From Candidatus Peribacteraceae bacterium (GTDB lineage Bacteria; Patescibacteriota; Gracilibacteria; Peribacterales; Peribacteraceae): a stretch of DNA of 64,000 nt. The notes under the pieces are model-generated. The model searched no databases. It saw only the letters and a program-made list of their open reading frames with translations, and was not told where the DNA came from. A program made the translations under genes and the position numbers. Positions 19,936 through 29,092 of the stretch are shown one piece after another (within the stretch, counting starts at the first letter, position 1; each line of letters opens with the position of its first letter). The DNA lies in contig JAQUKV010000002.1 of the NCBI GenBank assembly GCA_028718905.1, positions 62,001 through 126,000 on the forward strand, in the 5' to 3' direction.

Positions 19936-22778
19936 TTGCAAATAAACCCGTACCCGGCTCGCCAAAACAGCCTCTCGAGTCAATCGAGCCACGAGAGATT
20001 GCTGTAAACCAGAACAATCGAACAACAGACAATAGAAAAAATATGACGTGGCCGATCGTGTGGGTCTTTCTGATTTTCCTCTGCGTGCACCTCTTCATTT
20101 TCCGCGGCGTTCTGGTGAAACTCCCCGATCTTCTCGCCGGCCGTTCGGTCATCAATACCAGCGAACTTGTGCCGTTCTTCGACCCCTCTGTGCAGTTCTT
20201 CGAGCAGGCCGGAGGTGCGTTCAGTGACCTCACCAATGCCTATGAATTCCGTGTCCGGTACTCGCTCCTCACCACGTGGATGCGGTACTACCTGATTCTG
20301 CCGTTCACCATCGTGCTCGTACCGTTTTTCGGTGCATTCTTTGTGTTTCTTGTGATGAGCGGCTTTCTGCGGCGTTTGTTCCCCAGCATCCCGCCACAAC
20401 GCATCATCCACGCAACGGCGATCACCACGCTGTTCATTCACCTCATCCTCCTCCCGGCAAAGATCACCCACTTCTACACGCTGATTCTGGGATTCGACGT
20501 CTTCGTGATCTCGTTTGTCATTTTCCTGCACGGACTTCTTCTTGAATCAAAGCATCCCGTGTACCTCCTCTTCGCAGCCAGTCTCATCGCGCTGGTGAAC
20601 CCTGCGGTGCACTTTTTGGTCCTCTATCCGCTGACCGTCGTCTTCTTCTGTGCCGGAACGGGGATCCTGCTTCTCATCACCGGCGGAAAACGAAAGGGCA
20701 CAAATGCGGAAGGTCATGCCCAAGAAACGAGAAGGGTTTCGATGGAACTCTGGAAACGCATCATGCTGGCACTTGTCTTCACGGCACTGATTACGATGCT
20801 GCCATACGGACTGTTCGTGTTCTTCTATGTCTTACGCAATGTGGGAAACCTTTCCGATATCGTTCCGGACACTGTCGCATCCATCCGGATGAACTCGCTG
20901 TCTCTCCTGCACCAGATCACCTTTGACATCAGTTCCGTCACCGCAAACTTCCTGACGGGATCGTACATCACCAATACGCCGCAGTATTCGAAGCTGTTCT
21001 ATTTTCTGATTGCGCTCATTCCGTTCATCATCCCCGTTACACGCAATCCACAGGAAAACCGCAGATTGAGACCATTGCTGATTCTGCTCTCCATTCTGAC
21101 GATCTTCGCCATGTGGACCAGTATCGGATACGCCGATATCGTTGCTTTTCCGACGTTTCACATGGTGCTTGCGGCGATCTATCGCCAGCTCTATCTCTCG
21201 TATGGCCGTGTGGCGGAAGCGGGAATGAAACTCATCACCGAGATGATCCATGTGCTGCGTTTTCCGGATCGATTTCAATTCATTTTCCTCACTTCAATCG
21301 CGCTTCTCATGCCAATGGGCGTGATCGTCCTTGAACGCGAATGTTCTGCGCACGTTGCACCACGCTTTCGTCTGGGTCGGGTGCTGGGAACCATCGCGTG
21401 CGCGATCATTTTCTTTTTTCCGCTCTTCGCGCATCAGGATTACCGCACCATGCTGCTTTCGGGAGACTTCGGAGGGTTTCTCCGCCCCTACAACGTGCAA
21501 CCTCTGCGGGAAATCAAAGAGGCGCTTCGTCCGTTGCCCAAGGGAAAATTGGTGATTCTGCCGCCCAGTGAAGGGCCATGGCTCGGTGAAACGGCCGAAG
21601 GACAAGAGTATAAGTTTATCGATAAATTCTTCATCTATTTTTTAAACAGTCCCAGTTACTACTTTGGCCTGAATGGAGATTTGGAAAGCAAATACTGGTT
21701 CTATCTTATCTTTCAATCGCTCAGTCAAAACGAACATGGATGGATCAATATCCTCCGCAATCTGAATATCCGATACATCGTCATTAACAAAGAACTGACA
21801 TTCCCTTCGTCCAGCGCATGGTACATGCAGAATATTTCACAGTCCCTTGCGCTCCAGCCGCAGGCAATGCCGCAGTTCTTCCGCAAGATCACGGAAAATG
21901 GAGAATTCATTCTCTATGAATTTTTGGATCCGTCACAGGCCGGCGCCACGCCCCTCCTCATCGAGGCAGGATGGGACTCGTTCCGGTGCCTTCAGGAAAA
22001 ATCGCTCACTCTTTCGCAAAAGTACCGTCTGCAAGCTGTGAACTTCATGAAACCGAACCAGAATGGACTCATTCTGAATGTCCTCGCCGGAGATCGGCAG
22101 AAGATGCTCCTTGATCTGTTTGCCAAAGAAAATTCGAATCTTTTTTCCCGCCCTGATCAGTCCAGCTTTGCCTTCATGGAGGAACATATCCCGAGTGCCC
22201 AATACTTCGGATCGGTATTTCCCATGCTCAACCTGCTCACGGCAAGCACGTACAACATCTTCCGGATCATGCTGCCCGGACCCTATGACACACTGACAAC
22301 CTCATTTGTCGGATTCATCAAACCGACTACCGTCCGTTTTCATCCCGTCGTACCGAAGAACGGGACATACGAAATCCTGTTGCGCAGCATTCCCACACAA
22401 AACAGTTTGGCAATTCAGGTCGATCGCGGTCCTTTAAGCTCAGTCGCCCTCTCGCCGGAACACTCTTCGACAAGTTATGTCACTTCCAATAGTGTCGCAT
22501 TCGGAAAACGCACGCCTGCGGACACCGGCAGAATCACTGCCGACATGCTGGGCTCCATGATACCCACTAAAATCATGCCCACGAGTGATCAATTTGAATA
22601 TGTGCATCTCGGTACCATGGATCTTGCTGAAGGAACGCACATGCTCCTGATGCACAAGAATGACAGTAACCCGATCGTCATCGAAGGCATTTTGCTCCTG
22701 CCGGTGCAAAAACAAATGAACAGCATTCCGCTTGAGACCACCTACCGCCTCCTCACGCCCGATTCACTGAAAGAATGA
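19932..22778 (+). CDS. Polytopic membrane protein, GT-C or YfhO-like, with large C-terminal domain
   Basis: This 948-residue protein begins with a 37-residue hydrophilic tail and then about ten or eleven transmembrane segments up to residue 500 (MTWPIVWVFLIFLCVHLFIF is the first). An extracytoplasmic C-terminal half of about 450 residues follows. An acidic pair occurs in the loop after the first helix (SELVPFFDPSVQFF). The plan resembles GT-C glycosyltransferases and YfhO-like proteins, but no signature fixes the family. It sits between the pyruvyltransferase fusion and another membrane-anchored protein, coupled to both by ATGA overlaps, which suggests shared work on an exported polysaccharide. 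Confidence 0.7.
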   Translation: MIANKPVPGSPKQPLESIEPREIAVNQNNRTTDNRKNMTWPIVWVFLIFLCVHLFIFRGVLVKLPDLLAGRSVINTSELVPFFDPSVQFFEQAGGAFSDLTNAYEFRVRYSLLTTWMRYYLILPFTIVLVPFFGAFFVFLVMSGFLRRLFPSIPPQRIIHATAITTLFIHLILLPAKITHFYTLILGFDVFVISFVIFLHGLLLESKHPVYLLFAASLIALVNPAVHFLVLYPLTVVFFCAGTGILLLITGGKRKGTNAEGHAQETRRVSMELWKRIMLALVFTALITMLPYGLFVFFYVLRNVGNLSDIVPDTVASIRMNSLSLLHQITFDISSVTANFLTGSYITNTPQYSKLFYFLIALIPFIIPVTRNPQENRRLRPLLILLSILTIFAMWTSIGYADIVAFPTFHMVLAAIYRQLYLSYGRVAEAGMKLITEMIHVLRFPDRFQFIFLTSIALLMPMGVIVLERECSAHVAPRFRLGRVLGTIACAIIFFFPLFAHQDYRTMLLSGDFGGFLRPYNVQPLREIKEALRPLPKGKLVILPPSEGPWLGETAEGQEYKFIDKFFIYFLNSPSYYFGLNGDLESKYWFYLIFQSLSQNEHGWINILRNLNIRYIVINKELTFPSSSAWYMQNISQSLALQPQAMPQFFRKITENGEFILYEFLDPSQAGATPLLIEAGWDSFRCLQEKSLTLSQKYRLQAVNFMKPNQNGLILNVLAGDRQKMLLDLFAKENSNLFSRPDQSSFAFMEEHIPSAQYFGSVFPMLNLLTASTYNIFRIMLPGPYDTLTTSFVGFIKPTTVRFHPVVPKNGTYEILLRSIPTQNSLAIQVDRGPLSSVALSPEHSSTSYVTSNSVAFGKRTPADTGRITADMLGSMIPTKIMPTSDQFEYVHLGTMDLAEGTHMLLMHKNDSNPIVIEGILLLPVQKQMNSIPLETTYRLLTPDSLKE

Positions 22779-24166
22779 CCTTTCCGTCCACACCTCCATT
22801 GGCATCAGCCGACGATCTGCGGCCGACCTGGCGCGGTAGGATGATGCTTGCCATTCTGCTGTTCTCCCTACTCTATTCCGGGATTACTCTGGTGCGGGAA
22901 TGGGGTCCTGCAGAGAAAGAAAAATCGCTCACCGGCGGCCTGCCCAGCCTGCAGGCCATCCTCTTCCAGAATGGAACACGACTAGACCTCTATGACGCAC
23001 AGAATCCTTTCGTGCGCTTCATACAGGAGTCCGAACAAAACAGATCACTCCTCATTCCGCCGCGCCTTCTGTCTCCGAAAGCGATCCTCATTGGCGAAGG
23101 AGCGACTGTGCGCGTACGTGACATGAGTTCTACATATACCTATCCCCCGCTTGCGTCGGACCAAAAAAGTTCCCTGGTATTTCTCAGCCGCAATACCAAC
23201 TTCACCTATTCCATTCCGGATGGTCCCGACCACACTCACCTGCATATCGATTTCTCACGTTGCGGGGAGATCGCGGACATTCCGCTGCCCGCAGAGGAAC
23301 CCTGGTACAAAGCAGACAGACTCTTCGACTCGCTGACGCTGCCCAAGCAAAAGAAGATGGTGCTCTCCCCCGCCGAGACGACACTGGTACTGGTGCACCA
23401 CGATGTGTTTCCGCGGATGACGCTGGTGCACTTGATCGCACGACAGGCGGCCGCACTCTCCGTTCCGTCATTTGATCCGGAACAATTGCACTTCTCGCCT
23501 TTTTTCATCGATGATCAGACGCTGCTCTTCAGTGTGCTGGACCGCTACCACTGGGGAACCGTACGGTACAACATCCTCACCGGAACGTACGAGGTACTCT
23601 CGCAGAACTTCACCGATCATGCCTATCACTCGCTTTCGGGTAACGTCATCCTTCAGCAGAGTTTTTATGACGAGACCATCAATGTGCCCTTCGGCTCCCT
23701 GGCACTGCTCGATCAAACACGCGGAATACCCGTGCAGGAGATTGCCGCGCTCATTGGACAGCAGGAACAGCAGGCCGGCTTGTACTCCCTCCTCTTCCAG
23801 CAACCGAAGGAATCCGTTTTGCACTTCAGAACCGATCTGACCACGGCATCATTCAACGTCATTGCTCCGAGCGACGTGCGTGAACTGCTCCGGACATTCT
23901 GGCGTGATTATCAGCTGAAACTGTCGCAATCCGTCGGGGTGCTCCGGTTGCAGAAACTGGAATCAGACGACACGTTTACGCCTGTCGAAACCATCCCCTT
24001 CGAAATCCATGCTCCTGCAACATTCATCCAATTCATCGAAAACGCAGAGCCGTTGCTCAAGGCACTCGAAGTGCCGGTTTCCCTCATCGAGGAATATCGC
24101 AAGCGCAGCACGGAGGCCAAAGAAGCGGGAGCGTATTACACGCTCGTGGACGATTTGAGCTATTAA
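22775..24166 (+). CDS. Membrane-anchored protein of unknown function
   Basis: A 463-residue protein with one N-terminal membrane segment (MMLAILLFSLLYSGITLV, about residues 22-40) and a large extracytoplasmic part. The body contains regularly spaced beta-rich stretches such as TLLFSVLDRYHWGTVRYNIL and SGNVILQQSFYDETI, which look like propeller blades, and a C-terminal helical tail (ALEVPVSLIEEYRKRS). I recognise no catalytic motif. It ends the operon that starts with the GT4-pyruvyltransferase fusion and is followed by a tRNA gene on the other strand, so it may be an accessory factor for polysaccharide assembly. Confidence 0.7.
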   Translation: MTFPSTPPLASADDLRPTWRGRMMLAILLFSLLYSGITLVREWGPAEKEKSLTGGLPSLQAILFQNGTRLDLYDAQNPFVRFIQESEQNRSLLIPPRLLSPKAILIGEGATVRVRDMSSTYTYPPLASDQKSSLVFLSRNTNFTYSIPDGPDHTHLHIDFSRCGEIADIPLPAEEPWYKADRLFDSLTLPKQKKMVLSPAETTLVLVHHDVFPRMTLVHLIARQAAALSVPSFDPEQLHFSPFFIDDQTLLFSVLDRYHWGTVRYNILTGTYEVLSQNFTDHAYHSLSGNVILQQSFYDETINVPFGSLALLDQTRGIPVQEIAALIGQQEQQAGLYSLLFQQPKESVLHFRTDLTTASFNVIAPSDVRELLRTFWRDYQLKLSQSVGVLRLQKLESDDTFTPVETIPFEIHAPATFIQFIENAEPLLKALEVPVSLIEEYRKRSTEAKEAGAYYTLVDDLSY

Positions 24167-24183
24167 ATGATGTTTCTGACGGA

Positions 24184-24272
24184 TGGTGCCGTGGGGGGGA
24201 CTCGAACCCCCATGTCCTGTAACGAACACTAGCCCCTCAAGCTAGCGCGTCTACCAGTTCCGCCACCACGGC
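24184..24272 (-). tRNA. tRNA-Leu (anticodon GAG)
   Basis: Read on the minus strand, a seven-base acceptor stem (GCCGTGG with CCACGGC) encloses a D arm with GGTAGACGC and a CTAGC/GCTAG anticodon stem with loop TTGAGGG (anticodon GAG). A long class II variable arm and a GGGGG-TTCGAGT-CCCCC T arm follow. The discriminator is A and CCA is encoded. It lies between two convergent coding regions. Confidence 0.96.
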
Positions 24273-24353
24273 ACGAATGAAGCATACCAAGACCGCTTTC
24301 GGGAGCAACCTTAAAAAGAGCCAATCCGACGGAATAATGGCACTGAGAGTGCG

Positions 24354-24710
24354 TCACTCAACCGCTCCCGCTTGCAGTTCTTCGTCCCGATAATCCTGCA
24401 CGAGCGCCTGCAATGCCGGATCGGACCGCGGATCCGACTCGCCGACGACTTCCCGTGAAATTCCCTTCCTGCCTCTGGCCTTGGGAGGCAGATCGCCTGA
24501 TTCGATGAGTGATATATTTGCCGCACATTCGAGACGACCGAGACCATGGAGTCCATCAGGCATACAGAAATGGGAAATGGAAGTAATCCTAGTATTAGGA
24601 GCCACCCGCGCAAGGAAAAGCAGAAAGTTTCTGAAAGTGCCTCTTCGTCGAATCAAAGAGCCCGCCAAGCCAAGAGCGACATGCCGGAGAAGTGTCAGAA
24701 CACGGGCCAC
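24354..24710 (-). CDS. Hypothetical protein downstream of purB
   Basis: A possible 118-residue protein starts at a GTG inside the last codons of purB (16-nt overlap) and ends AGAVE. Its first third is basic and hydrophobic (VLTLLRHVALGLAG), while the last third is acidic (DPALQALVQDYRDEELQAG). The tight overlap and shared strand favour a real gene, and an internal Met about 50 residues in could be the true start. No family is recognised. Confidence 0.4.
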   Translation of the reverse strand: MARVLTLLRHVALGLAGSLIRRRGTFRNFLLFLARVAPNTRITSISHFCMPDGLHGLGRLECAANISLIESGDLPPKARGRKGISREVVGESDPRSDPALQALVQDYRDEELQAGAVE

Positions 24711-26008
24711 TTTCGCAGTCGTCGCTTCTCTTCGCGCGTGAGCGGCAGCGTATCGGCGAACGCCAGCAGGGATGCGTGCGTCACCTGTGCACCCCGCGTG
24801 AGCTTTTTCAATTGCTCGTAGGCACCCGCAACCCCGTGCTTGCGCAGCAAGATCTGAATGGCTTCGGCGAGAACCTCGGGGTGCGCATCAAGTTCGCGTT
24901 TCAACACGGCACGATCTGCCGACAGTTTGCCAAGCCCCTTGAGCAGGGACAATACCGCGAGCAGGTGGTGGCCGAAGGCAACGCCGATACTGCGCTGGAC
25001 GGTGGAATCGGAAAGATCGCGCTGGAGCCGACTCACGGGGAGCTTTTCGGCGAAGTGGGAGAAGAGCGCTGTCGAAAGCCCCAGATTGCCCTCCGCGTTC
25101 TCGAAATCGATGGGATTCACCTTGTGCGGCATGGTGGAGGAGCCGACCTCGCCTTGAATCACTTTCTGCCTGAAGACCCCGCGTGAAATGTAGAGCCAGA
25201 CATCGCGGCTGAAATCGAGGAGAATCGTATTGATGCGACTCATGATGTGACCCAGCTCCGCTGTGTCATCATGCGGATTGATCTGTGTGGTATGCACAAG
25301 GGGAACAAGCCCGAGGGAACGCACGAATTTCCGGCCGAAGACTTCCCATGGAACATCAGGATACGCGACACGATGGGCCGCGTAGTTGCCCACCGCACCG
25401 CCGAACTTGCCCTGCATGCGAAACCGCTTCAATTGGACCAGCTGGCGCTCCAGCCGGTCTGCGAACACGGCCAGCTCTTTCCCCGCAGTCGTGGGGGTCG
25501 CCGGCTGGCCATGCGTGAGACTGAGCATCGGCACCTTCTTCAGACGTCCGGCCATCGCGGCGAGTGTGCGACGGAGGACTGTGAGCTTCTGCAGGATGAC
25601 TGACTTCAGTGCACGGTGGATCAGGAGTCCGTAGGCAAGGTTATTCACATCCTCGCTCGTGAGCGCGAAGTGCAGGAACGGCGTGTACGGTTTCAACCCC
25701 GCAATGCGCTCCAGTTTAGCTTTGAGGAAGTATTCCACGGCCTTCACGTCATGATTGGTCGCCCGTTCGATTGCCTGAATTGCGGCGGCATCTTTCGGTG
25801 AAAAACGTTCGATGATCTGCTCCAGAGCGCGGGCCTGGCGGACCTTCAGGCGCGGCAACTCGCGGATACCCGGTTCGGCGGCAAGCGCCAGAAAATAGCG
25901 GATTTCCACTTCGGCTCTTGCTCGCATAAGGGCCTCTTCACTGAAAAAAGGACGCAGCGCCTCGGTCGATCTTCGGTAGCGCCCATCCAGAGGCGAAAGC
26001 TCGTTCAT
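24695..26008 (-). CDS. purB: Adenylosuccinate lyase
   Basis: PurB catalyses two fumarate-releasing steps of purine synthesis: SAICAR to AICAR and adenylosuccinate to AMP. The 437-residue protein contains the superfamily signature GSSTMPHKVNPIDFENAEGN, with the catalytic Ser in its loop, the TSEDVNNLAYG region and THGQPATPTTAGKE. Its N-terminus NELSPLDGRY is typical of PurB rather than ASL or fumarase. The start lies 14 nt downstream of TGCTACACT, an extended -10. The other purine gene in the window, purC, is 10 kb away. Confidence 0.96.
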   Translation of the reverse strand: MNELSPLDGRYRRSTEALRPFFSEEALMRARAEVEIRYFLALAAEPGIRELPRLKVRQARALEQIIERFSPKDAAAIQAIERATNHDVKAVEYFLKAKLERIAGLKPYTPFLHFALTSEDVNNLAYGLLIHRALKSVILQKLTVLRRTLAAMAGRLKKVPMLSLTHGQPATPTTAGKELAVFADRLERQLVQLKRFRMQGKFGGAVGNYAAHRVAYPDVPWEVFGRKFVRSLGLVPLVHTTQINPHDDTAELGHIMSRINTILLDFSRDVWLYISRGVFRQKVIQGEVGSSTMPHKVNPIDFENAEGNLGLSTALFSHFAEKLPVSRLQRDLSDSTVQRSIGVAFGHHLLAVLSLLKGLGKLSADRAVLKRELDAHPEVLAEAIQILLRKHGVAGAYEQLKKLTRGAQVTHASLLAFADTLPLTREEKRRLRKWPVF

Positions 26009-26092
26009 GGATGCTCAGTGTAGCAGGCTTGCAACTGCTCCCCAAGTCGAAATAACAAGGATCCCTCTGTCAGATGAAGGAATGGCAAGGAA

Positions 26093-26121
26093 TTCACAAT
26101 ATCAACATAATATGTTATAAT
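26093..26121 (+). promoter_or_regulatory. Extended -10 promoter for the GT2 gene at 26131
   Basis: TTCACA (26093-26098), a 17-nt spacer and TATGTTATAAT (TATAAT at 26116-26121, preceded by TGT). The ATG is 15 nt downstream of the start of the hexamer, leaving almost no leader. The core matches the promoter at 11331-11341 exactly. Confidence 0.7.
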
Positions 26122-26130
26122 TGAAGAAAC

Positions 26131-27042
26131 ATGACACCCCGCCCACTGCTCTCCGTCATCCTGCCTTCCTATAACAACGGAACGTGTCTTCCGGCGACGA
26201 TACGGAGGATACGACAGACCTGTCCGAAAAATACCGAGGTGATCATTGTGATGGATGGAAGCACAGATGAAACGTCGCGCATCCTTGCACGCTTTTTGTC
26301 GGGTCATCCGCGCGTTCTCGTGGTTGCACGAAAGACGCGGCGCGGAAAAGGCGCAGCGGTTCGAAACGGCGTACACGTCGCCCATGGCCGCTACATCGCC
26401 ACAATCGATGCCGATATGGCGATCGATCCTTCGTACGTCGCACAGGGGCTTGCCTGGCTACAACAGGCGCCGGCACTCGACATTGTCATCGCCCGACGGA
26501 CCGCTTATCGCACCAGCCTTGTGCGACACATCGCTCACGCTGTTTTTCATTGGATTGAATGGACACTGTTCCGCATGCCCTATCACGACACGCAGGCGCC
26601 CATGAAAATATTCCGGGCGCCGGTTGCCAAAGCGGTGTTTGCGCACATGCAAACCCGCAGTTACGCCTTCGATATTGAAGTACTCTTCCGCACGATGATC
26701 CGCGGGCACGGTGTCGGTGAACTCCCGGTATTGCAGCGAAAAACCCAAAGCAACCTCAGGTGGAATCTGCTGCTCTTCACCGCGATCGAGCTCCTGCGCA
26801 TGTATCGCACCTACGTTGTACACCAACTGATCTGTCTTCTGCATCGTCAGCGCAGACACCTCTGCCGCATCGGTATCCTCTCACTGCGCCACATCATCCT
26901 CTGGCCATTGAGCTGGCCGGTTCTCTGGATCCTGCAACTGCTCTACCACCTCCAGAACAAACAGATACCCGTTCACTCTCCGATACTCCCGACGACGTTT
27001 ATCAAAGCGCCCATTCTGGTACAGGGCAAACGACTTTCATGA
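26131..27042 (+). CDS. GT2 family glycosyltransferase (DPG synthase-like)
   Basis: The 303-residue enzyme has LLSVILPSYNNGTCLPATI, VIIVMDGSTDETS, RGKGAAVRNGVHVA and YIATIDADMAIDPS. These are the nucleotide-binding, base-recognition and DxD-like motifs of dolichyl-phosphate glucose/mannose synthases, and DTQAPMKIFRAPVA is the downstream family motif. The C-terminal 80 residues contain two hydrophobic segments (LRHIILWPLSWPVLWILQLL) that may bind the membrane. It probably makes a polyprenyl-phosphate sugar for the GT-C transferases nearby. Its end overlaps that of ftsH by six bases. Confidence 0.87.
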   Translation: MTPRPLLSVILPSYNNGTCLPATIRRIRQTCPKNTEVIIVMDGSTDETSRILARFLSGHPRVLVVARKTRRGKGAAVRNGVHVAHGRYIATIDADMAIDPSYVAQGLAWLQQAPALDIVIARRTAYRTSLVRHIAHAVFHWIEWTLFRMPYHDTQAPMKIFRAPVAKAVFAHMQTRSYAFDIEVLFRTMIRGHGVGELPVLQRKTQSNLRWNLLLFTAIELLRMYRTYVVHQLICLLHRQRRHLCRIGILSLRHIILWPLSWPVLWILQLLYHLQNKQIPVHSPILPTTFIKAPILVQGKRLS

Positions 27043-28971
27043 CAAATCGTTTCTTGAAGAATCGACCGACTGCTCCTCCGGAGTATCCTCTTCGACAGAA
27101 AGCTCCTCCGGCTCCTCCTGCACCTGTTGCCGACCCTCGAAGATTTCGGTGAATTCCTCCACCGTCATCGTCTCTTTCTTGAGCAGGACTTTCGAGAGCA
27201 ACTCCATCTTGTCGCGATGCTGTGTGAGGAACCCGAGCGCCCGCTCGTATTGGAACTGAATCGTCTTTTTAACGAATTCATCGATCTTGCGGGCCATCTC
27301 TTCGGAGTAGTTGCGGACTGCGGCTGGTTCCACCCCCAGAAACATCGTCCCCTGCCGCTCGCCGTAGGCCACGGGACCGATGTCATCGTCGCCCATACCG
27401 TAACGCATGGCCATGGAACGTGCGATCTGGGATGCATGCTCGATATCGGAACTGGCCCCGGTGGTCATTTCATTGAAAACCAGCTGTTCGGAGGCACGGC
27501 CACCGAGCAGCCCGCAGATCTCGTCCAAGAACTTGGTGCGGCTGGTGGTGTAGGTGTCTTCCTGCGGAAGGAACCACGTCACGCCGAGCGCCGTGCCGCG
27601 CGAGACGATAGAAATCTTGTGGAGCGAATCGCTCTCTTTGCAGAGGTGCCCCACAATCGCATGGCCGAGCTCATGATAGGCCGTAATCTCTTTCTCATGC
27701 GGTGTCAGCTTGCGCGAGCGTTTTTCGGGACCCACGGTCACCTTCTCGGTCGCATCCACCAGATCGCGCTGCGTGAGGGAGACGTGCTGGCGCTTGGCCG
27801 CGAAGATCGCCGCCTCGTTCATGATGTTCTCCAGATCCGCGCCGGTGAGCCCCACGGTCTGCTTGGCGACATCATGAAGCCGCACGCCCTTGGCGAGCTT
27901 CTTGTTGCGGCAATGCACGCGCAGAATCTGCTCCCGCGCCTCCAGATCGGGCTTGTCGATGAAAATGCGGCGGTCGAAGCGTCCGGGACGCAGGAGCGCC
28001 ACATCCAGCACATCCGGCCGGTTGGTCGCGGCAATGACGATCACATTCGTGCCCTGCTCGAAACCGTCCATCTCGGTCAGAATCTGATTCAGGGTCTGCT
28101 CGCGTTCGTCGTGGCCCCCGCCGAATCCCGCTCCGCCGCGCTGCCGGCCCACGGCATCGATTTCGTCGATAAAGATGATGCTGGGCGCATTGCGCTTGGC
28201 ACGGAGAAAAAGATCGCGGACACGGCTGGCACCCACGCCCACGAACATCTCGACAAATTCCGAACCGGCCATGGAGAAGAACGGCACGCCCGCCTCGCCG
28301 GCCACCGCACGCGCAAGCAGGGTTTTGCCCGTTCCCGGCGCCCCCACGAGCAGCACGCCCTTGGGGATCTTCGCCCCCAGATTGATGTACTTGCGTGGAT
28401 TCTTGAGAAAATCGACCACCTCGACGAGATCCTCTTTGGGCTCTTTGCAGCCCGCCACATCCGCAAAACGCGTCTTGACCTGCGTGGCATCGGATAACTT
28501 TGCCCGGGATTTTCCGAAGGAAAGAGCCGTCGACTGACTGCGCGCAATCCCCCGAAAGAGCCAGATGACCCCCCCGATGATCAGGAGGAAGAAGAGAAGA
28601 TCCGGCAGAATCGCCAGCAGGATATTCGTCGCCTCGCGGTTCTCGACCTCAACAATCGTCGCATTCTTCGGATCGTTCCAGCCCAGATCGCTGACCGAGT
28701 CCGAGGCTTCTTTGTACGAACTCAAGACCGAACCCGAGGCCATGGTGGCGAAGACCTTGTTATCGCTGATGACGATCTTCGTGAATTGAAGTTTCGAATA
28801 GCCACGGGTGATCTCGCTCAACGGCACCGCACGCGCCTGAGCCTCTTTCGCCAGGTTCGCGCGTGTCGGCGACATGATGGAATACACCGACATTCCCACG
28901 AGCACGACGAAGAGCAGAATCCCCAGAATCTGCTGCCGGTTTCCCGATGGGCGTCTGCGCATGACGGGCAT
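27037..28971 (-). CDS. ftsH: ATP-dependent zinc metalloprotease FtsH
   Basis: FtsH is a membrane-bound AAA+ protease that degrades misfolded and regulatory membrane proteins. The 644-residue protein has a first membrane helix ([19 protein letters not shown]), a periplasmic domain and a second helix ([19 protein letters not shown]). Next come the AAA domain with [16 protein letters not shown] and the RPGRFDR second region of homology, then the HELGH zinc site of the peptidase domain. The ATG at 28971 lies 12 nt downstream of TATTCT, supporting this start; the Met three codons later is an alternative. The C-terminus is acidic ([17 protein letters not shown]). Confidence 0.97.
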   Translation of the reverse strand: MPVMRRRPSGNRQQILGILLFVVLVGMSVYSIMSPTRANLAKEAQARAVPLSEITRGYSKLQFTKIVISDNKVFATMASGSVLSSYKEASDSVSDLGWNDPKNATIVEVENREATNILLAILPDLLFFLLIIGGVIWLFRGIARSQSTALSFGKSRAKLSDATQVKTRFADVAGCKEPKEDLVEVVDFLKNPRKYINLGAKIPKGVLLVGAPGTGKTLLARAVAGEAGVPFFSMAGSEFVEMFVGVGASRVRDLFLRAKRNAPSIIFIDEIDAVGRQRGGAGFGGGHDEREQTLNQILTEMDGFEQGTNVIVIAATNRPDVLDVALLRPGRFDRRIFIDKPDLEAREQILRVHCRNKKLAKGVRLHDVAKQTVGLTGADLENIMNEAAIFAAKRQHVSLTQRDLVDATEKVTVGPEKRSRKLTPHEKEITAYHELGHAIVGHLCKESDSLHKISIVSRGTALGVTWFLPQEDTYTTSRTKFLDEICGLLGGRASEQLVFNEMTTGASSDIEHASQIARSMAMRYGMGDDDIGPVAYGERQGTMFLGVEPAAVRNYSEEMARKIDEFVKKTIQFQYERALGFLTQHRDKMELLSKVLLKKETMTVEEFTEIFEGRQQVQEEPEELSVEEDTPEEQSVDSSRNDLS

Positions 28972-29092
28972 AACCGCAGAATAGCGAAAGAACGGATATC
29001 TGGCATCTTTTTTGTTTCCGAATGCCGCCACCCGTTTGAAATGGGCAGTACAGCGATTGGCGAACGGAAGAAGACCTACTACACTGCCCCCC

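Noticed and set aside
27127..28497. Open frame of 456 codons antisense to ftsH.
   Set aside because: It lies entirely within the ftsH AAA and protease regions, and its translation is rich in His, Leu and Arg with no motif. It is a shadow frame.
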